This document shows positions 9,927-21,290 of a DNA stretch of 64,000 bases, piece after piece. Both the position numbers and the translations under genes were made by a program. The DNA is from Curtobacterium sp. MCBD17_032 (GTDB lineage Bacteria > Actinomycetota > Actinomycetes > Actinomycetales > Microbacteriaceae): NCBI RefSeq assembly GCF_003234855.1, contig NZ_QKTO01000001.1:186001-250000 (forward strand), read 5' to 3'. Positions within the stretch are counted from its first letter, which is position 1, and each line of letters opens with the position of its first letter. The notes beneath the pieces were generated by a model. That model saw nothing but the letters and a program-made list of their open reading frames with translations, had not been told where the DNA came from and made no database searches.

Positions 9927-11471
9927 CTACTTGACCAGCGGGAACAGGATCGTCTCGCGGATGCCGAGGCCGGTGACGGCCATGAGCAGCCGGTCGACGC
10001 CCATGCCCATGCCACCCGACGGCGGCATCGCGTGCTCGAGCGCGCGGAGGAACTCCTCGTCGACACGCATCGCCTCGGGGTCGCCGCCGGCCGCGAGCTT
10101 CGCCTGCTCGACGAAGCGCTCCCGCTGCACGACCGGGTCGACGAGCTCGGAGTACGCCGTGGCGAGTTCGAACCCGCGGACGTAGAGGTCCCACTTCTCG
10201 ACGATGCCCGGTCGCGTGCGGTGCTGCCGGGTCAGCGGCGAGGTGTCGACCGGGAAGTTCATCACGAAGGTCGGCGCGTGCAGCTCGTCGCCGTTGAAGT
10301 GCTCCCAGAGCTCCTCGACGTACTTGCCGTGCGTGGCGTGCGCGACCTCGACGCCCTCGGCCTCGGCGAGCGCCTGCAGCTCGGACAGCGGTGTCTCGGG
10401 GGTGATCTCGTGGCCTGATGCCTCGGACAGGGACCCGTACATGTCCATGCGTGCCCACTCACCGCCGAGGTCGTACTCGGTGCCGTCGGCGAGCGTGACG
10501 ACGAGCGACCCACCGGTCACGGCCTTCGCCGCGTTCTGCACGAGCTCCTGCGTCAGGTCGGCCATCTGCTCGTAGTTCCCGTACGCCTGGTACGCCTCGA
10601 CCATCGCGAACTCGGGCGAGTGCGACGAGTCGGCTCCCTCGTTCCGGAAGTTGCGGTTGATCTCGAACACCCGGTCGATGCCGCCGACGACCGCTCGCTT
10701 GAGGAACAGCTCCGGCGCGATGCGCAGGTAGAGCTCGGTGTCGAAGGCGTTCGAATGCGTGACGAACGGCCGGGCCGAGGCGCCGCCGTGCTGGGTCTGG
10801 AGCATCGGGGTCTCGACCTCGAGGTACTCGTGCGACGTGAAGGTCTGGCGGAGCGACGACATCACCGCGGCACGGGCGCGCACGGTCTTCCGGGCGTCCT
10901 CACGCACGATGAGGTCGAGGTAGCGCTGCCGGACCCGGGTCTCCTCGTTGAGCTCGTTGTGCAGGTTCGGCAGCGGCAGGATGGCCTTCGCCGCGATCGC
11001 CCACTCGTCGACCATGATGCTCAGCTCGCCACGACGTGAGGAGATCACCCGGCCGTGCACGAAGACGTGGTCGCCGAGGTCGACGAACTCCTTCCACCGG
11101 GCGAGCGACTCGTCGCCGACCTCGGCCAGGGAGACCATCGCCTGGATGCGGGCGCCGTCACCCGACTGCAGGGTGGCGAAGCAGAGCTTGCCGGTGTTCC
11201 GTGAGAACACGACACGGCCGGCGACGCCGACGACGTCCTGGGTCTCCTCGCCGGTCTCCAGGGAGGCGTACTGCGCGCGGACGGCCGGGATCGTCGTCGT
11301 GATCGGCAGCTCGGCCGGGTAGGCGTCGACACCCGACTCGAGGAGCCGTGCGCGCTTGTCGAGTCGGACCTGGCGCTGCTCGCTCGTCTCCTGCTCGGCC
11401 AGTGCGGCAGCGTCGGCGACCGCGGTGTCGGCCGCGGTGTCGGTGAGGGCGGGGGCGGTCTCGTCGGTCAT
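9927..11471 (-). CDS. lysS: Lysyl-tRNA synthetase, class II
   Basis: This 514-residue class II aminoacyl-tRNA synthetase charges tRNA-Lys. An N-terminal extension of about 30 residues (Ala/Thr/Glu rich) precedes the OB-fold anticodon-binding domain ([21 protein letters not shown]). The catalytic domain carries motif 2 ([11 protein letters not shown]) and motif 3 ([11 protein letters not shown]). Length is normal for the bacterial family. In M. tuberculosis lysS lies in the same neighbourhood, with panC, panD and coaX between it and the DUF2520 gene; here those are missing and only 73 nt separate the two genes. The ATG start is the natural beginning of the extension. Confidence 0.97.
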   Translation of the reverse strand: MTDETAPALTDTAADTAVADAAALAEQETSEQRQVRLDKRARLLESGVDAYPAELPITTTIPAVRAQYASLETGEETQDVVGVAGRVVFSRNTGKLCFATLQSGDGARIQAMVSLAEVGDESLARWKEFVDLGDHVFVHGRVISSRRGELSIMVDEWAIAAKAILPLPNLHNELNEETRVRQRYLDLIVREDARKTVRARAAVMSSLRQTFTSHEYLEVETPMLQTQHGGASARPFVTHSNAFDTELYLRIAPELFLKRAVVGGIDRVFEINRNFRNEGADSSHSPEFAMVEAYQAYGNYEQMADLTQELVQNAAKAVTGGSLVVTLADGTEYDLGGEWARMDMYGSLSEASGHEITPETPLSELQALAEAEGVEVAHATHGKYVEELWEHFNGDELHAPTFVMNFPVDTSPLTRQHRTRPGIVEKWDLYVRGFELATAYSELVDPVVQRERFVEQAKLAAGGDPEAMRVDEEFLRALEHAMPPSGGMGMGVDRLLMAVTGLGIRETILFPLVK

Positions 11472-11544
11472 GCGGGTGCGGCTCCGGAGGTCGTGGGGGA
11501 TCGCGTCGATGCTACCCGCCCGGCTGCACTCCCCCGGCCGTCCC

Positions 11545-12237
11545 TCAGAGCCTGGACTGTCCGTCGGCCGCCGTGAGTGCGTTGTCGACGGCGGACCGCA
11601 CGAGCGCCCCGAGCACCCGCCCGGGGTGCTCCACGCCGATCCCGGCGAGCGCCCCGACGGACTGGTCGACGATCGCCGTCGAGAAGCCCACCGCCGCACG
11701 CACCCCGTCCGCGTACGCCGGCCGGTCCCGCTCGGCGACGACGAACGGCTCGGCGCCCATCTCCACGACGAGGGCCTGCGCGATGGGGAGCACCGGCGCG
11801 GGGGCGGTCACGGCGCAGTACGCGTCCCGGAGTCGGGCGAGGTCCACGCTCGTCCCGGTGAACGCCATCGCGGGGTGGATCGCGAGCGGGATCGCGCCGG
11901 CACGCATGGCCGGGGCGAGGACGTCGACGCCGTGGTCCGGGCTGGTGTGCACGACGAGCTGCCCCGGCTGCCAGATGCCCGCGTCCGCCAGGCCCTGCAC
12001 GAGGGACGGGAGCTGATCGTCCGGGACGGCGAGGAGCACGAGTTCGCTGCGCTCGACGAGCTCCGGCGTCCCGAGCACCGGCGCCCCGGGCAGCATCGCC
12101 TCGGCCCGGTCACGTCCGGCTTCGGAGACGGCCGTGATGCCGACGACGGCGTGCTCGGCGTTCGCGAGCGCCGCACCGAGCACGGGACCGACCCGTCCGG
12201 CGCCGACGACGCCGACGCCGAGGCGCCCGGCCCTCAT
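11545..12237 (-). CDS. Rossmann-fold / DUF2520 protein
   Basis: The 230-residue protein opens with a dinucleotide-binding GxGxxG motif ([10 protein letters not shown]), then has [15 protein letters not shown], typical of the ProC / F420-dependent oxidoreductase-like fold. A C-terminal DUF2520 helical domain contains the [10 protein letters not shown] segment. It is homologous to M. tuberculosis Rv3603c, which sits next to panC. It has been suspected of a ketopantoate-reductase-like role, but this is unproven. The start codon overlaps the stop of the upstream PH-domain gene (ATGA), so translation is likely coupled. Confidence 0.85.
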   Translation of the reverse strand: MRAGRLGVGVVGAGRVGPVLGAALANAEHAVVGITAVSEAGRDRAEAMLPGAPVLGTPELVERSELVLLAVPDDQLPSLVQGLADAGIWQPGQLVVHTSPDHGVDVLAPAMRAGAIPLAIHPAMAFTGTSVDLARLRDAYCAVTAPAPVLPIAQALVVEMGAEPFVVAERDRPAYADGVRAAVGFSTAIVDQSVGALAGIGVEHPGRVLGALVRSAVDNALTAADGQSRL

Positions 12238-14006
12238 CGCGGGGCTCCCGGCGTGGGGACGGCGTGCCAGTCGGGAGGCCCGTCCTGCGTCAACCACGCG
12301 GGCACCGGCCGGCCGTCGGCCCGGCCTCCGCCGTCCGGCCCGGCCCCATGGGGACCGTGCGCCGACGGGTCGGCGGTGGGTCGGGCCTCCTGGCCGTCCC
12401 GCCAGCGGTGCGAGGTGTCGGCCGCGGCCGCCGCGACCGCGCGCTCGGTCGTGCCGGACCAGAGGCGCTGCGCGTCGCCGGCGTCGAGCGCGCCGACGCG
12501 GGCCGACACCGGGCCGGCGACCGTGTGCACGTGCACGGACGCGACGCGCAGCACGCGCTCGAGCGGTCCCTGCGTCACCCTGACGCTCTGCACCCGTGGC
12601 AGCGGGACGACCACGAGCGACCGCCACACGGCTCCGAGCCGGAGCAGCACGGCCCCGGGCACGAAGCGGTACCCGTTGCGGGACGCGGAGAACGGGCGCA
12701 GCCACCGACCGCGCCGGGGTGAGTGGACGAAGCCGCCCTGGTCGCCGGTGGTGGTGAGGCTGTCGTCAACGACGCCCACGGCCTCCGCCGACCCCTCGCG
12801 CAACCGCTCCATCGACGCCGTCGGGCCGACGACCGCTGTGCCGACGAGCTCCGGCAGGATGATCTCGAGCACCTGTCGGACGTCGGCCGCGGTCCCGACG
12901 GGCAGCACGATCGACGAGGCCTGCTGGTTCGTCGACGCACCGTTGCCGGCGTTCGTCGCCCGGTTGATGCGGATGTCCCACCAGCCGAACGGACGCCAGA
13001 GCAGCGGCTGGGCGACGCTCACCGCGTGGATCCGGCCCGGCGGCAGCGTCTCGTTCGAGGTGGAGAACAGCCCGAAGCCGATCCGGATGCCGTCCCGGGT
13101 CTCCGCGATCGTGTACCGGAGCGACTTCGAGAACTTGCGGACGTAGTAGCTGCCGGCACCGATGACGGCCGGGAACAGCGACACGAGCAGGAAGTACTGC
13201 CCGGTCAGGCTGATGCTCACGATGATCGCGACGACGAGGAGCAGGATGACGACCGTCGTGCCGGAGAGGAGCATCGACGCGATGAGCCGTCCGGGGTGCA
13301 CCCGGACGACCCGGGTCGCCTGCACGGCCTCGGGGTCGAGCTCGGGTGCCAGGAACTCCCCGACGCGCCCGTGCGGCCTCCCGAGCCCCGCAGCGGCCGC
13401 TCGCGGGTCACGCTCCGGGTCCTTCGCGCCCGAGGCGAGCACGAGGATGCGCTGCCGGAGGTCGTCCGCGGCCTTCGCTCCCAGGTACGCGAGCTGCACG
13501 TTGGCGTCGTTGCCGGCCTGTGCGACCTCGAGCTTCGCGGTGCCGAACAGCCGCGGGATGAGCGGCCGCGAGATGTTGATGCCCTGGATGCGGTCGAGCC
13601 GGGCCTTCCGGTGCGTCCGGAACACCACACCCGAGCGCACCTCGACGATCTCGCCCGTCACGCGGAACTCGTGCATCCGCCACGAGAGGTAGAACAACCC
13701 GATCAGCACGAGCAGCAGGACCGCGATCCCGAGCAGCACCCAGCCGACCACGCCGTGCTCGTACACGTAGCGGACGGGGTCGCCGTCCTCCTGCGGACCG
13801 CCCCCGCCCGGGATGAACACCTCGACGATCTGGTCGCGCAGGTTGTTGAGGACGTAGCCGAGGATCACGACGAGGAAGATCCCGCCCTTGAGCAGCGGCG
13901 TGAGCGGGTGCAGGCGGTGCCACTCGCCGTCGGTGAGCGGAGCGGCCGCGGCCGCATCGCCCGAGCGGGGCGGTGCGGGCAGCGGAGCGTCGGGTCGGAA
14001 CGTCAT
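12234..14006 (-). CDS. Membrane protein with repeated bacterial PH (bPH2/YdbT) domains
   Basis: This 590-residue protein has paired membrane helices near residues ~40-55 and ~88-110, then a bPH2-type domain (RVTGEIVEVRSGVVFRTHRKA). A second helical pair (~240-285) is followed by another PH-like domain, and a third PH-like segment (LLRLGAVWRSLVVVPLPRVQ) comes before a disordered Pro/Gly-rich tail. This is the YdbT layout. Together with the smaller PH gene upstream it probably forms a YdbS/YdbT-like pair at the cytoplasmic membrane; in Bacillus this pair contributes to bacteriocin tolerance, which need not hold here. It is seven bases downstream of that partner. Confidence 0.8.
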   Translation of the reverse strand: MTFRPDAPLPAPPRSGDAAAAAPLTDGEWHRLHPLTPLLKGGIFLVVILGYVLNNLRDQIVEVFIPGGGGPQEDGDPVRYVYEHGVVGWVLLGIAVLLLVLIGLFYLSWRMHEFRVTGEIVEVRSGVVFRTHRKARLDRIQGINISRPLIPRLFGTAKLEVAQAGNDANVQLAYLGAKAADDLRQRILVLASGAKDPERDPRAAAAGLGRPHGRVGEFLAPELDPEAVQATRVVRVHPGRLIASMLLSGTTVVILLLVVAIIVSISLTGQYFLLVSLFPAVIGAGSYYVRKFSKSLRYTIAETRDGIRIGFGLFSTSNETLPPGRIHAVSVAQPLLWRPFGWWDIRINRATNAGNGASTNQQASSIVLPVGTAADVRQVLEIILPELVGTAVVGPTASMERLREGSAEAVGVVDDSLTTTGDQGGFVHSPRRGRWLRPFSASRNGYRFVPGAVLLRLGAVWRSLVVVPLPRVQSVRVTQGPLERVLRVASVHVHTVAGPVSARVGALDAGDAQRLWSGTTERAVAAAAADTSHRWRDGQEARPTADPSAHGPHGAGPDGGGRADGRPVPAWLTQDGPPDWHAVPTPGAPR

Positions 14007-14013
14007 GACGGGC

Positions 14014-14535
14014 CTACAGACCCGCGCGCCGGGACTCGGCGAGTTCGACGAGCCGGTCGCGCAGCTCGTCGGCCTGGTCCGCCGGGATGCCGGGGATGCG
14101 GATGTTCGACGAGGCCGCCGCGGTGACGAACTTCAGCTCGCTCATCCCGAGCACCCGGTCGAGCGGTCCCCGGTTCACGTCGACGAGCTGCAGCCGTCCG
14201 TAGGGCACGGCCGTGAAGCGCTGCCACATCAGCCCGCGGCGGAGCACCAGGTCGTCCTCGCGCAACGCGTACCCGATCGACCGGATCCGACGCGGGGTGA
14301 GGGCGGCGGTGACGAGCGTGATCGCGGCGACCGCGGCGGCGAGGACGAACCAGACGAGGCCCGCCGTGCCGCCCGTGCCGCCGCTCGCGACCCCGAGGAG
14401 CACGAGCCCCGCCGTGACGACGACGCCGACCAGGACGGTGCCGACCAGGTCGGTCCAGACGAGCTTCGCGGAGACCCGGGTCCAGGTGACGTCGTGCAGG
14501 CCGAGACCGTGTTCGTCGAGTCGTTCGAGCGGCAT
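14014..14535 (-). CDS. PH-domain membrane protein, YdbS-like
   Basis: The 173-residue protein has two closely spaced transmembrane helices (~residues 30-50 and 60-80) and a single C-terminal bPH2 domain with the characteristic RGLMWQRFTAVPYGRLQLVDV segment. It is the small partner of the YdbT-like protein downstream and resembles M. tuberculosis Rv3604c-region proteins in position. The 49-nt gap from the DUF3180 gene and the 7-nt gap to the next gene make operon membership likely. Function unknown. Confidence 0.8.
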   Translation of the reverse strand: MPLERLDEHGLGLHDVTWTRVSAKLVWTDLVGTVLVGVVVTAGLVLLGVASGGTGGTAGLVWFVLAAAVAAITLVTAALTPRRIRSIGYALREDDLVLRRGLMWQRFTAVPYGRLQLVDVNRGPLDRVLGMSELKFVTAAASSNIRIPGIPADQADELRDRLVELAESRRAGL

Positions 14536-14584
14536 CGGGTCTCCTGGTCTGCGGGGATCGGTCCTCGTCGACCGGCAGCACCGG

Positions 14585-15061
14585 TCAGGCCGTGGTGGCG
14601 CCCCGCCCGTCGTGGTCGTCCTCGTCCGGGGGCGGCGCGATGCACATCCGCTCGGCGACGAGGGCGCACACGGTGAGCACGATCCCGCCGCCGAAGGCCA
14701 CCGCGTTCGGCAGGGTCGAGCCTAGCGAAGGCAGGACCGACCGGGTCAGGAGGTACACGAGCAGTCCGAGGGCGAACGCGCCGAACAGCGCGCCGCAGAT
14801 GCTCGAGGCCTTCGCGAGGAACACCACGCGGGTCGCGTACATCGGGTCGACCCGGCGCTCCGCGCGGCCGCGGGTCTGCCGGCGGATCGGCGCGGCCATG
14901 AACAGCAGCGCGATGCCGATGAACGCGAGCGTCAGACCGAGGGGCACCGACATGAGGAGCGTCGGGGACTGCCGCGCGGTGAGTGCGGTGTCGAGGGCGA
15001 ACCCGGCGACCGCGGCGACCACCGCGACGCCGATCAGCGTGGAGGCCCGGGTCGGCTTCAC
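14585..15061 (-). CDS. DUF3180 membrane protein
   Basis: The 158-residue protein has four hydrophobic helices (about residues 8-27, 37-56, 86-107, 120-142), a conserved DPMYATRVVFLAKASS segment and a polar C-terminal tail. It corresponds to M. tuberculosis Rv3605c, always downstream of folK in actinobacteria; no function is known. The GTG start overlaps the folK stop (GTGA), implying translational coupling. Confidence 0.9.
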   Translation of the reverse strand: MKPTRASTLIGVAVVAAVAGFALDTALTARQSPTLLMSVPLGLTLAFIGIALLFMAAPIRRQTRGRAERRVDPMYATRVVFLAKASSICGALFGAFALGLLVYLLTRSVLPSLGSTLPNAVAFGGGIVLTVCALVAERMCIAPPPDEDDHDGRGATTA

Positions 15062-15594
15062 GAGACGACCTCGGCGGCGGGGGCGGTCGCGTCGAACAGC
15101 CGCGGCTCGTCGACGCGCTCGGTGTCGTCACCCACGGCCGCGAGCAGCGACGCGACGGGGCCGTGACCGGGCAGGACGGCGTCCGGGTCGGCGTCCGCCC
15201 ACGGGGCCAGGACGAACGCGCGCTCGTGCGCCCGAGGGTGCGGCACGGTGAGCGTCGCGGTGTCGATGCGCTCGTCGTCGATCGCGATGACGTCGAGGTC
15301 GAGCGTCCGGTCGCCCCAGCGGACGTCCCGCGTCCGGCCGTGCTCGTCCTCGATGCCGTGCAACCCGTCGAGGAGCTCGTCCGGCGCGAGGTCGGTGTCG
15401 ACCACCACGACGGCGTTCCGGTAGCGGGGCCTCGTCGTGTCCGGGCCGTCGAGGGTCACGGCGACGGACTCGACCTCGGAGCTGGACGCCACCGGACGGA
15501 CCCCGGGCAGCGCGGCGATCGCGGCGGCGGCGGCTCGGAGGGTGCTTCCCCGGTCGCCGAGGTTGGCACCGAGGGCGATGACGGCGCGCGTCAC
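15058..15594 (-). CDS. folK: 6-hydroxymethyl-7,8-dihydropterin pyrophosphokinase (FolK)
   Basis: This 178-residue protein transfers pyrophosphate from ATP to 6-hydroxymethyl-dihydropterin, the step before dihydropteroate synthase. Conserved features visible are the opening ALGANLGD, YRNAV..V, ELLDGLHGIEDEHGR, the metal/ATP-binding RTLDLDVI, and PHPRAHERAFVL. The GTG start overlaps the folB stop (GTGA), within the folP-folB-folK block. Length is normal. Confidence 0.95.
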   Translation of the reverse strand: MTRAVIALGANLGDRGSTLRAAAAAIAALPGVRPVASSSEVESVAVTLDGPDTTRPRYRNAVVVVDTDLAPDELLDGLHGIEDEHGRTRDVRWGDRTLDLDVIAIDDERIDTATLTVPHPRAHERAFVLAPWADADPDAVLPGHGPVASLLAAVGDDTERVDEPRLFDATAPAAEVVS

Positions 15595-15983
15595 TCCTCC
15601 TCCTCGGTCCCGTCGGGCGCACTCGCGCGCGCACGACGGATCGTGATCGACACGTCGGTGAAGGGCACCGTGACCGGCGCCTGCGGCTTGTGCACGGTGA
15701 CCTCGGTCGCCAGGGCAGCCCGGTGGGTCAGGACGACGGCGGCGATGCGCTCGGCCAGGGTCTCGATGAGGTCGACCGGGTCGCGTTCGACCTCGGCGAC
15801 GACCTGCTCGGCGAGCACCCCGTAGTGCACGGTCTCGGCGAGGTCGTCCGAGTCGGCGGCCGCGGTGGCGTCGACCTCGACCGCGACGTCGACGACGAAG
15901 TCCTGCCCGTCGGCGCGTTCGTGCTCGAAGACCCCGTGGTTGCCGCGTGCGCGGACCCCGACGAGGCGGATGGTGTCCCTCAT
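15591..15983 (-). CDS. folB: Dihydroneopterin aldolase (FolB)
   Basis: This 130-residue protein converts 7,8-dihydroneopterin to 6-hydroxymethyl-dihydropterin and glycolaldehyde. The opening IRLVGVRARGNHGVFEHER matches the FolB signature with the active-site GxxGV segment. HYGVLAEQV, LIETLAERIA and VTVHKPQAPV follow the family pattern, with the conserved Lys in the last. The ATG overlaps the folP stop (ATGA). A short acidic tail precedes folK. Confidence 0.95.
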   Translation of the reverse strand: MRDTIRLVGVRARGNHGVFEHERADGQDFVVDVAVEVDATAAADSDDLAETVHYGVLAEQVVAEVERDPVDLIETLAERIAAVVLTHRAALATEVTVHKPQAPVTVPFTDVSITIRRARASAPDGTEEEE

Positions 15984-16942
15984 GATCGAGCTGCCCTCCA
16001 GGCGTCCCAGACGTCGAGCACGGCGCGGGTCGGCGCCGGGTCGTGCACGCGGACGCCCCATGCGCCGCGTTCGGCCGCGAGCAGGCTGATCGCCGCCGTG
16101 GCCAGGTCCCGCTCGGCCGGTGGCGCCCCGGCGGGGCTGCCGACGCCGTCCAGGAACCGCTTCCGGGAGGCGGCGACCAGGACCGGGAGCCCGATGGACG
16201 CGAACCGGTCGTAGCCCGCCAGGATCTCCCAGTTGTGCCGCCCCTGCTTCGCGAAGCCGAGCCCCGGGTCGATCACGACCTGCTCCTGACGGACACCGAG
16301 GACGATGAGCTCCGCGACCCGCATCTCCACCTCCCGCCGCACCTCCTCGACCGCGTGGGTGTACTCGGCGTTCCGGTGCATCCGGTCGCTGTGGCCACGC
16401 CAGTGCATGACGACGTACCCGACACCGGAGTCGGCGACCACGTGCACCATGTCCGGGTCGGCGAGTCCGCCGGAGACGTCGTTCACGATCGCGGCGCCGA
16501 GGTCGACCGCGCGTGCGGCGGTGCTCGCGTTCATGGTGTCGATGCTCACCGCGACGCCCTCGGCGACGAGCTGCTGCACGACCGGGAGCACGCGTTCCTG
16601 TTCGACCTCGGCGGGGACCCGCTCGGCACCGGGCCGCGTCGACTCCCCACCGACGTCCACGATGTCGGCACCCGTGGCGACGAGGTGCCGGGCGTGCTCG
16701 AGCGCTGCGTCGACCGCCAGGTGCAGGCCGCCGTCGCTGAACGAGTCGGGCGTCACGTTGAGGATGCCCATCACCCGGGTGGGGTCCCCGGTGGAGCGGT
16801 CACGGCGACGGCCGGTCACGACCTCCGGCACCGGGGCTGGTGCTCGGAGGTCGATCGCGACCGTCGCCGGTCCTGCTGCTGCTTCGCGCGCCCGACTCAC
16901 CTCGGCGAGCCGACGCGACCGTCTCGTCGGCAGGTCCGTCAT
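15980..16942 (-). CDS. folP: Dihydropteroate synthase (FolP)
   Basis: This 320-residue TIM-barrel enzyme condenses p-aminobenzoate with hydroxymethyl-dihydropterin pyrophosphate and is the sulfonamide target. It shows MGILNVTPDSFSDGG, DVGGESTRPGA, IVNDVSGG, IDPGLGFAK and a C-terminal SRKRFL (pterin/PABA loops). An N-terminal extension of about 55 residues, rich in Arg, precedes the barrel. Only 6 nt separate it from the ftsH stop. In M. tuberculosis folE lies between ftsH and folP; here it is absent. Confidence 0.95.
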   Translation of the reverse strand: MTDLPTRRSRRLAEVSRAREAAAGPATVAIDLRAPAPVPEVVTGRRRDRSTGDPTRVMGILNVTPDSFSDGGLHLAVDAALEHARHLVATGADIVDVGGESTRPGAERVPAEVEQERVLPVVQQLVAEGVAVSIDTMNASTAARAVDLGAAIVNDVSGGLADPDMVHVVADSGVGYVVMHWRGHSDRMHRNAEYTHAVEEVRREVEMRVAELIVLGVRQEQVVIDPGLGFAKQGRHNWEILAGYDRFASIGLPVLVAASRKRFLDGVGSPAGAPPAERDLATAAISLLAAERGAWGVRVHDPAPTRAVLDVWDAWRAARS

Positions 16943-16948
16943 GCCGGC

Positions 16949-18937
<1,989 letters not shown>

Positions 18938-19055
18938 GTGATCCGGGCCCGACGGCCCGACACCTTTCTCTGCCTGAAGTGCGTGCGAGTCAGCATACGG
19001 CGGTCACTCTGTGGCGAGAATGGGTGTCCTCTGCGGGCGAACTCCCGCTTCGCTG

Positions 19056-19610
19056 TCAGGAGTAGACGTGCGGCGCGAGGACGCCGATGCCGCGCAGGTT
19101 GCGGTAGCGCTCGTCGTAGTCGAGACCGAACCCGACGACGAACGCGTCCGGGATCTCGAAGCCGGCGTACTTCACGTCGACCTCGACCTTGGCGGCCTCG
19201 GGCTTGCGGAGCAGCGCGACGATCTCGACGCTCGCGGCCCCGCGGGACTCGAGGTTCTGCTTGAGCCAGGACAGCGTCAGGCCGGAGTCGATGATGTCCT
19301 CGACGATGATGACGTCGCGGTCGTGCAGGTCGGTGTCGAGGTCCTTGAGGATCCGCACCACACCGGACGACTTCGTGCCGGAACCGTAGGAGGACACGGC
19401 CATCCAGTCCATCCGCGCCTGCATCTTGAGGTGGCGGGAGAAGTCGGCCATGACCATGACCGCGCCCTTCAGCACGCCGACGAGCAGCGGGTCGCGCCCG
19501 GCGTAGTCCCGGTCCACCGCGGCGGCCAGCTCGGCGATCTTGTCGTCGATCTGCTCGGGGGTGAAGAGCACTTCGGAGAGGTCTGCCTGCACGTCGGAGA
19601 GTTCCACCAC
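19056..19610 (-). CDS. hpt: Hypoxanthine phosphoribosyltransferase
   Basis: The 184-residue purine-salvage enzyme converts hypoxanthine or guanine plus PRPP to IMP or GMP. The PRPP-binding signature VIIVEDIIDSGLTL is complete, and LLVGVLKGAVMVMADF and SSYGSGTKSSG form the remaining active-site loops. Two consecutive GTG codons occur at the start; the first is used here. It lies just downstream of tilS (6 nt between stop and start), the usual actinobacterial tilS-hpt-ftsH order. Confidence 0.96.
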   Translation of the reverse strand: MVELSDVQADLSEVLFTPEQIDDKIAELAAAVDRDYAGRDPLLVGVLKGAVMVMADFSRHLKMQARMDWMAVSSYGSGTKSSGVVRILKDLDTDLHDRDVIIVEDIIDSGLTLSWLKQNLESRGAASVEIVALLRKPEAAKVEVDVKYAGFEIPDAFVVGFGLDYDERYRNLRGIGVLAPHVYS

Positions 19611-19616
19611 ACCACC

Positions 19617-20654
19617 CTAACCGCCCGCGTGCGGCTCCCTGGCGGCGAAGGACACCCGCTCCCCGGACCGCGTGGCCCGGACGCCCGGCAGGTCGATCGG
19701 CCCCTGCCCGCGCCAGTCGGTCACGAGTCGGCACACCTCGAGCGTCTGCGTCCGGGACAGCGTGACCCCGAACTCGCTCTCCACCGCGAGCCGGACCAGT
19801 CGCTGCCGGAGCGCCGGCGGGTTCGCGGCCAGTTCCGGGACGGACAGGGAGATGCCCGCCTCGGAGTGCTCGGCGAGGTCCTCGGCCATCTCCTCGGCGA
19901 AGTGGTCGAGCGCGGCGGCGTCCTCGCGGAGCTGGTCGGCCGTGCGGGCCAGGGCCTCCGGGACGCCGGCGCCGAGTTCGCGTTCGAGCACCGGCATCAG
20001 CGCGGTCCGGACCCGCACGCGGGCGTACGCCGGATCGGTGTTCTGCGGGTCGTCCCACGGCACCAGGCCGGAGGCCGCGCAGGCCTGCCGGGTCACGTGC
20101 CGCCGGACCCCGAGGAGCGGACGTCCGTACGCCGGCCCCGCGGTGCGGGCCGTCAACGGTGCCATCCCGGACAGGCTGTCCGGTCCGCTGCCGCGGAGCA
20201 GGCCGAGCAGCACCGTCTCGGCCTGGTCGTCGAGCGTGTGCCCGAGGAGCACGAGGGGTGACCCGGTGGCGGCCGCGACCTCGGCGACGGCCGCGTGGCG
20301 GGCCTCCCGGGCGGCGCCCTCCGGACCGCCGTCGGGGCCGACGGTGACCCGGCGGACGGTCACCGGGTCGAGCCCCAGCTCCGCGGCCTGCCGGGAGGCC
20401 CGTCCCGCGACCGCCTCGGACCCGGCCTGGAGCGCGTGGTCGACGACCACCGCGCCGGCACGGAGGTCCTGCTTCGGCGCCTCGAAGGCGGTGGCGGCCG
20501 CGAGCGCGAGCGAGTCGGGGCCGCCGCTGAGGGCCACGAGGACGAGGTCGCCCGGCGCGACGGTGCCGTCGGCGCGGGCGCGGTCGAGCAGGGACCGGAC
20601 GGACCGCCGGATCCCGGCGACCGCGGGGTCCAGCCGGGGGCGCGGAGTGTTCAC
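19617..20654 (-). CDS. tilS: tRNA(Ile)-lysidine synthase
   Basis: This 345-residue PP-loop ATPase modifies C34 of the CAT-anticodon tRNA-Ile to lysidine. The P-loop-like SGGPDSLAL motif is at residues ~44-52. [11 protein letters not shown] and [22 protein letters not shown], the tRNA-binding loop, are clear. The C-terminal domain is short, as in actinobacteria. It starts at GTG, 66 nt from the divergent ppa gene. Confidence 0.95.
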   Translation of the reverse strand: MNTPRPRLDPAVAGIRRSVRSLLDRARADGTVAPGDLVLVALSGGPDSLALAAATAFEAPKQDLRAGAVVVDHALQAGSEAVAGRASRQAAELGLDPVTVRRVTVGPDGGPEGAAREARHAAVAEVAAATGSPLVLLGHTLDDQAETVLLGLLRGSGPDSLSGMAPLTARTAGPAYGRPLLGVRRHVTRQACAASGLVPWDDPQNTDPAYARVRVRTALMPVLERELGAGVPEALARTADQLREDAAALDHFAEEMAEDLAEHSEAGISLSVPELAANPPALRQRLVRLAVESEFGVTLSRTQTLEVCRLVTDWRGQGPIDLPGVRATRSGERVSFAAREPHAGG

Positions 20655-20720
20655 CCGGTAACGTTAGCCGGGCCGTCCCGACGGCCGACAGACCACCACC
20701 GGAACAACCAAGGAGTGCAC

Positions 20721-21212
20721 ATGGCCGCGTACGACGTCGTCGTCGAGATCCCCAAGGGCAGCCGCAACAAGTACGAGGTCGACCACGAGACCGGTCGCGT
20801 GTACCTGGACCGCGTGCTCTTCACCTCGTTCGTCTACCCGACGGACTACGGCTTCTTCGAGAAGACCCTGGCCGACGACGGCGACCCCGTGGACGCGCTG
20901 CTCCTGCTCGAGTTCCCGACCTTCCCCGGCGTGGGCGTCAAGGTCCGTCCGGTCGGCGTCTTCAAGATGAGCGACGAGGCCGGCAAGGACGAGAAGGTCC
21001 TCGTCGTCCCCGCGAAGGACCCGCGCTGGGCGCACATCCAGGACATCGCGGACGTCCCGGAGCAGACCAAGGCCGAGATCGCGCACTTCTTCGAGCGCTA
21101 CAAGGACCTCGAGCCGAACAAGTGGGTCAAGGCCGAGGGCTGGGGCGACGCCGCCGAGGCCGAGGCCATCGTGCAGGCCGGCCAGGCCGCGTACGTGCCG
21201 ACCGGTCACTGA
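20721..21212 (+). CDS. ppa: Inorganic pyrophosphatase, family I
   Basis: This 163-residue soluble enzyme hydrolyses pyrophosphate. [15 protein letters not shown] holds the substrate-binding Lys and Glu/Asp. The family I signature DGDPVDAL carries the metal-binding aspartates, and [15 protein letters not shown] matches bacterial hexameric forms. AAGGAG lies 7 nt before the ATG. A strong hairpin follows. It is divergent from tilS. Confidence 0.97.
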   Translation: MAAYDVVVEIPKGSRNKYEVDHETGRVYLDRVLFTSFVYPTDYGFFEKTLADDGDPVDALLLLEFPTFPGVGVKVRPVGVFKMSDEAGKDEKVLVVPAKDPRWAHIQDIADVPEQTKAEIAHFFERYKDLEPNKWVKAEGWGDAAEAEAIVQAGQAAYVPTGH

Positions 21213-21236
21213 CGCCGGGGCCTCGCGCCCTCCGAC

Positions 21237-21272
21237 GAACAACGCGCCCCGTTCCGACGGGGCGCGTTGTTC
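21237..21272. terminator. Terminator between ppa and the NlpC/P60 gene
   Basis: A 16-bp perfect stem (left arm GAACAACGCGCCCCGT) closes a TCCG loop between two convergent genes and is followed by GTTG; likely bidirectional. Confidence 0.85.
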
Positions 21273-21290
21273 GTTGCGGCGTCGTGCTCG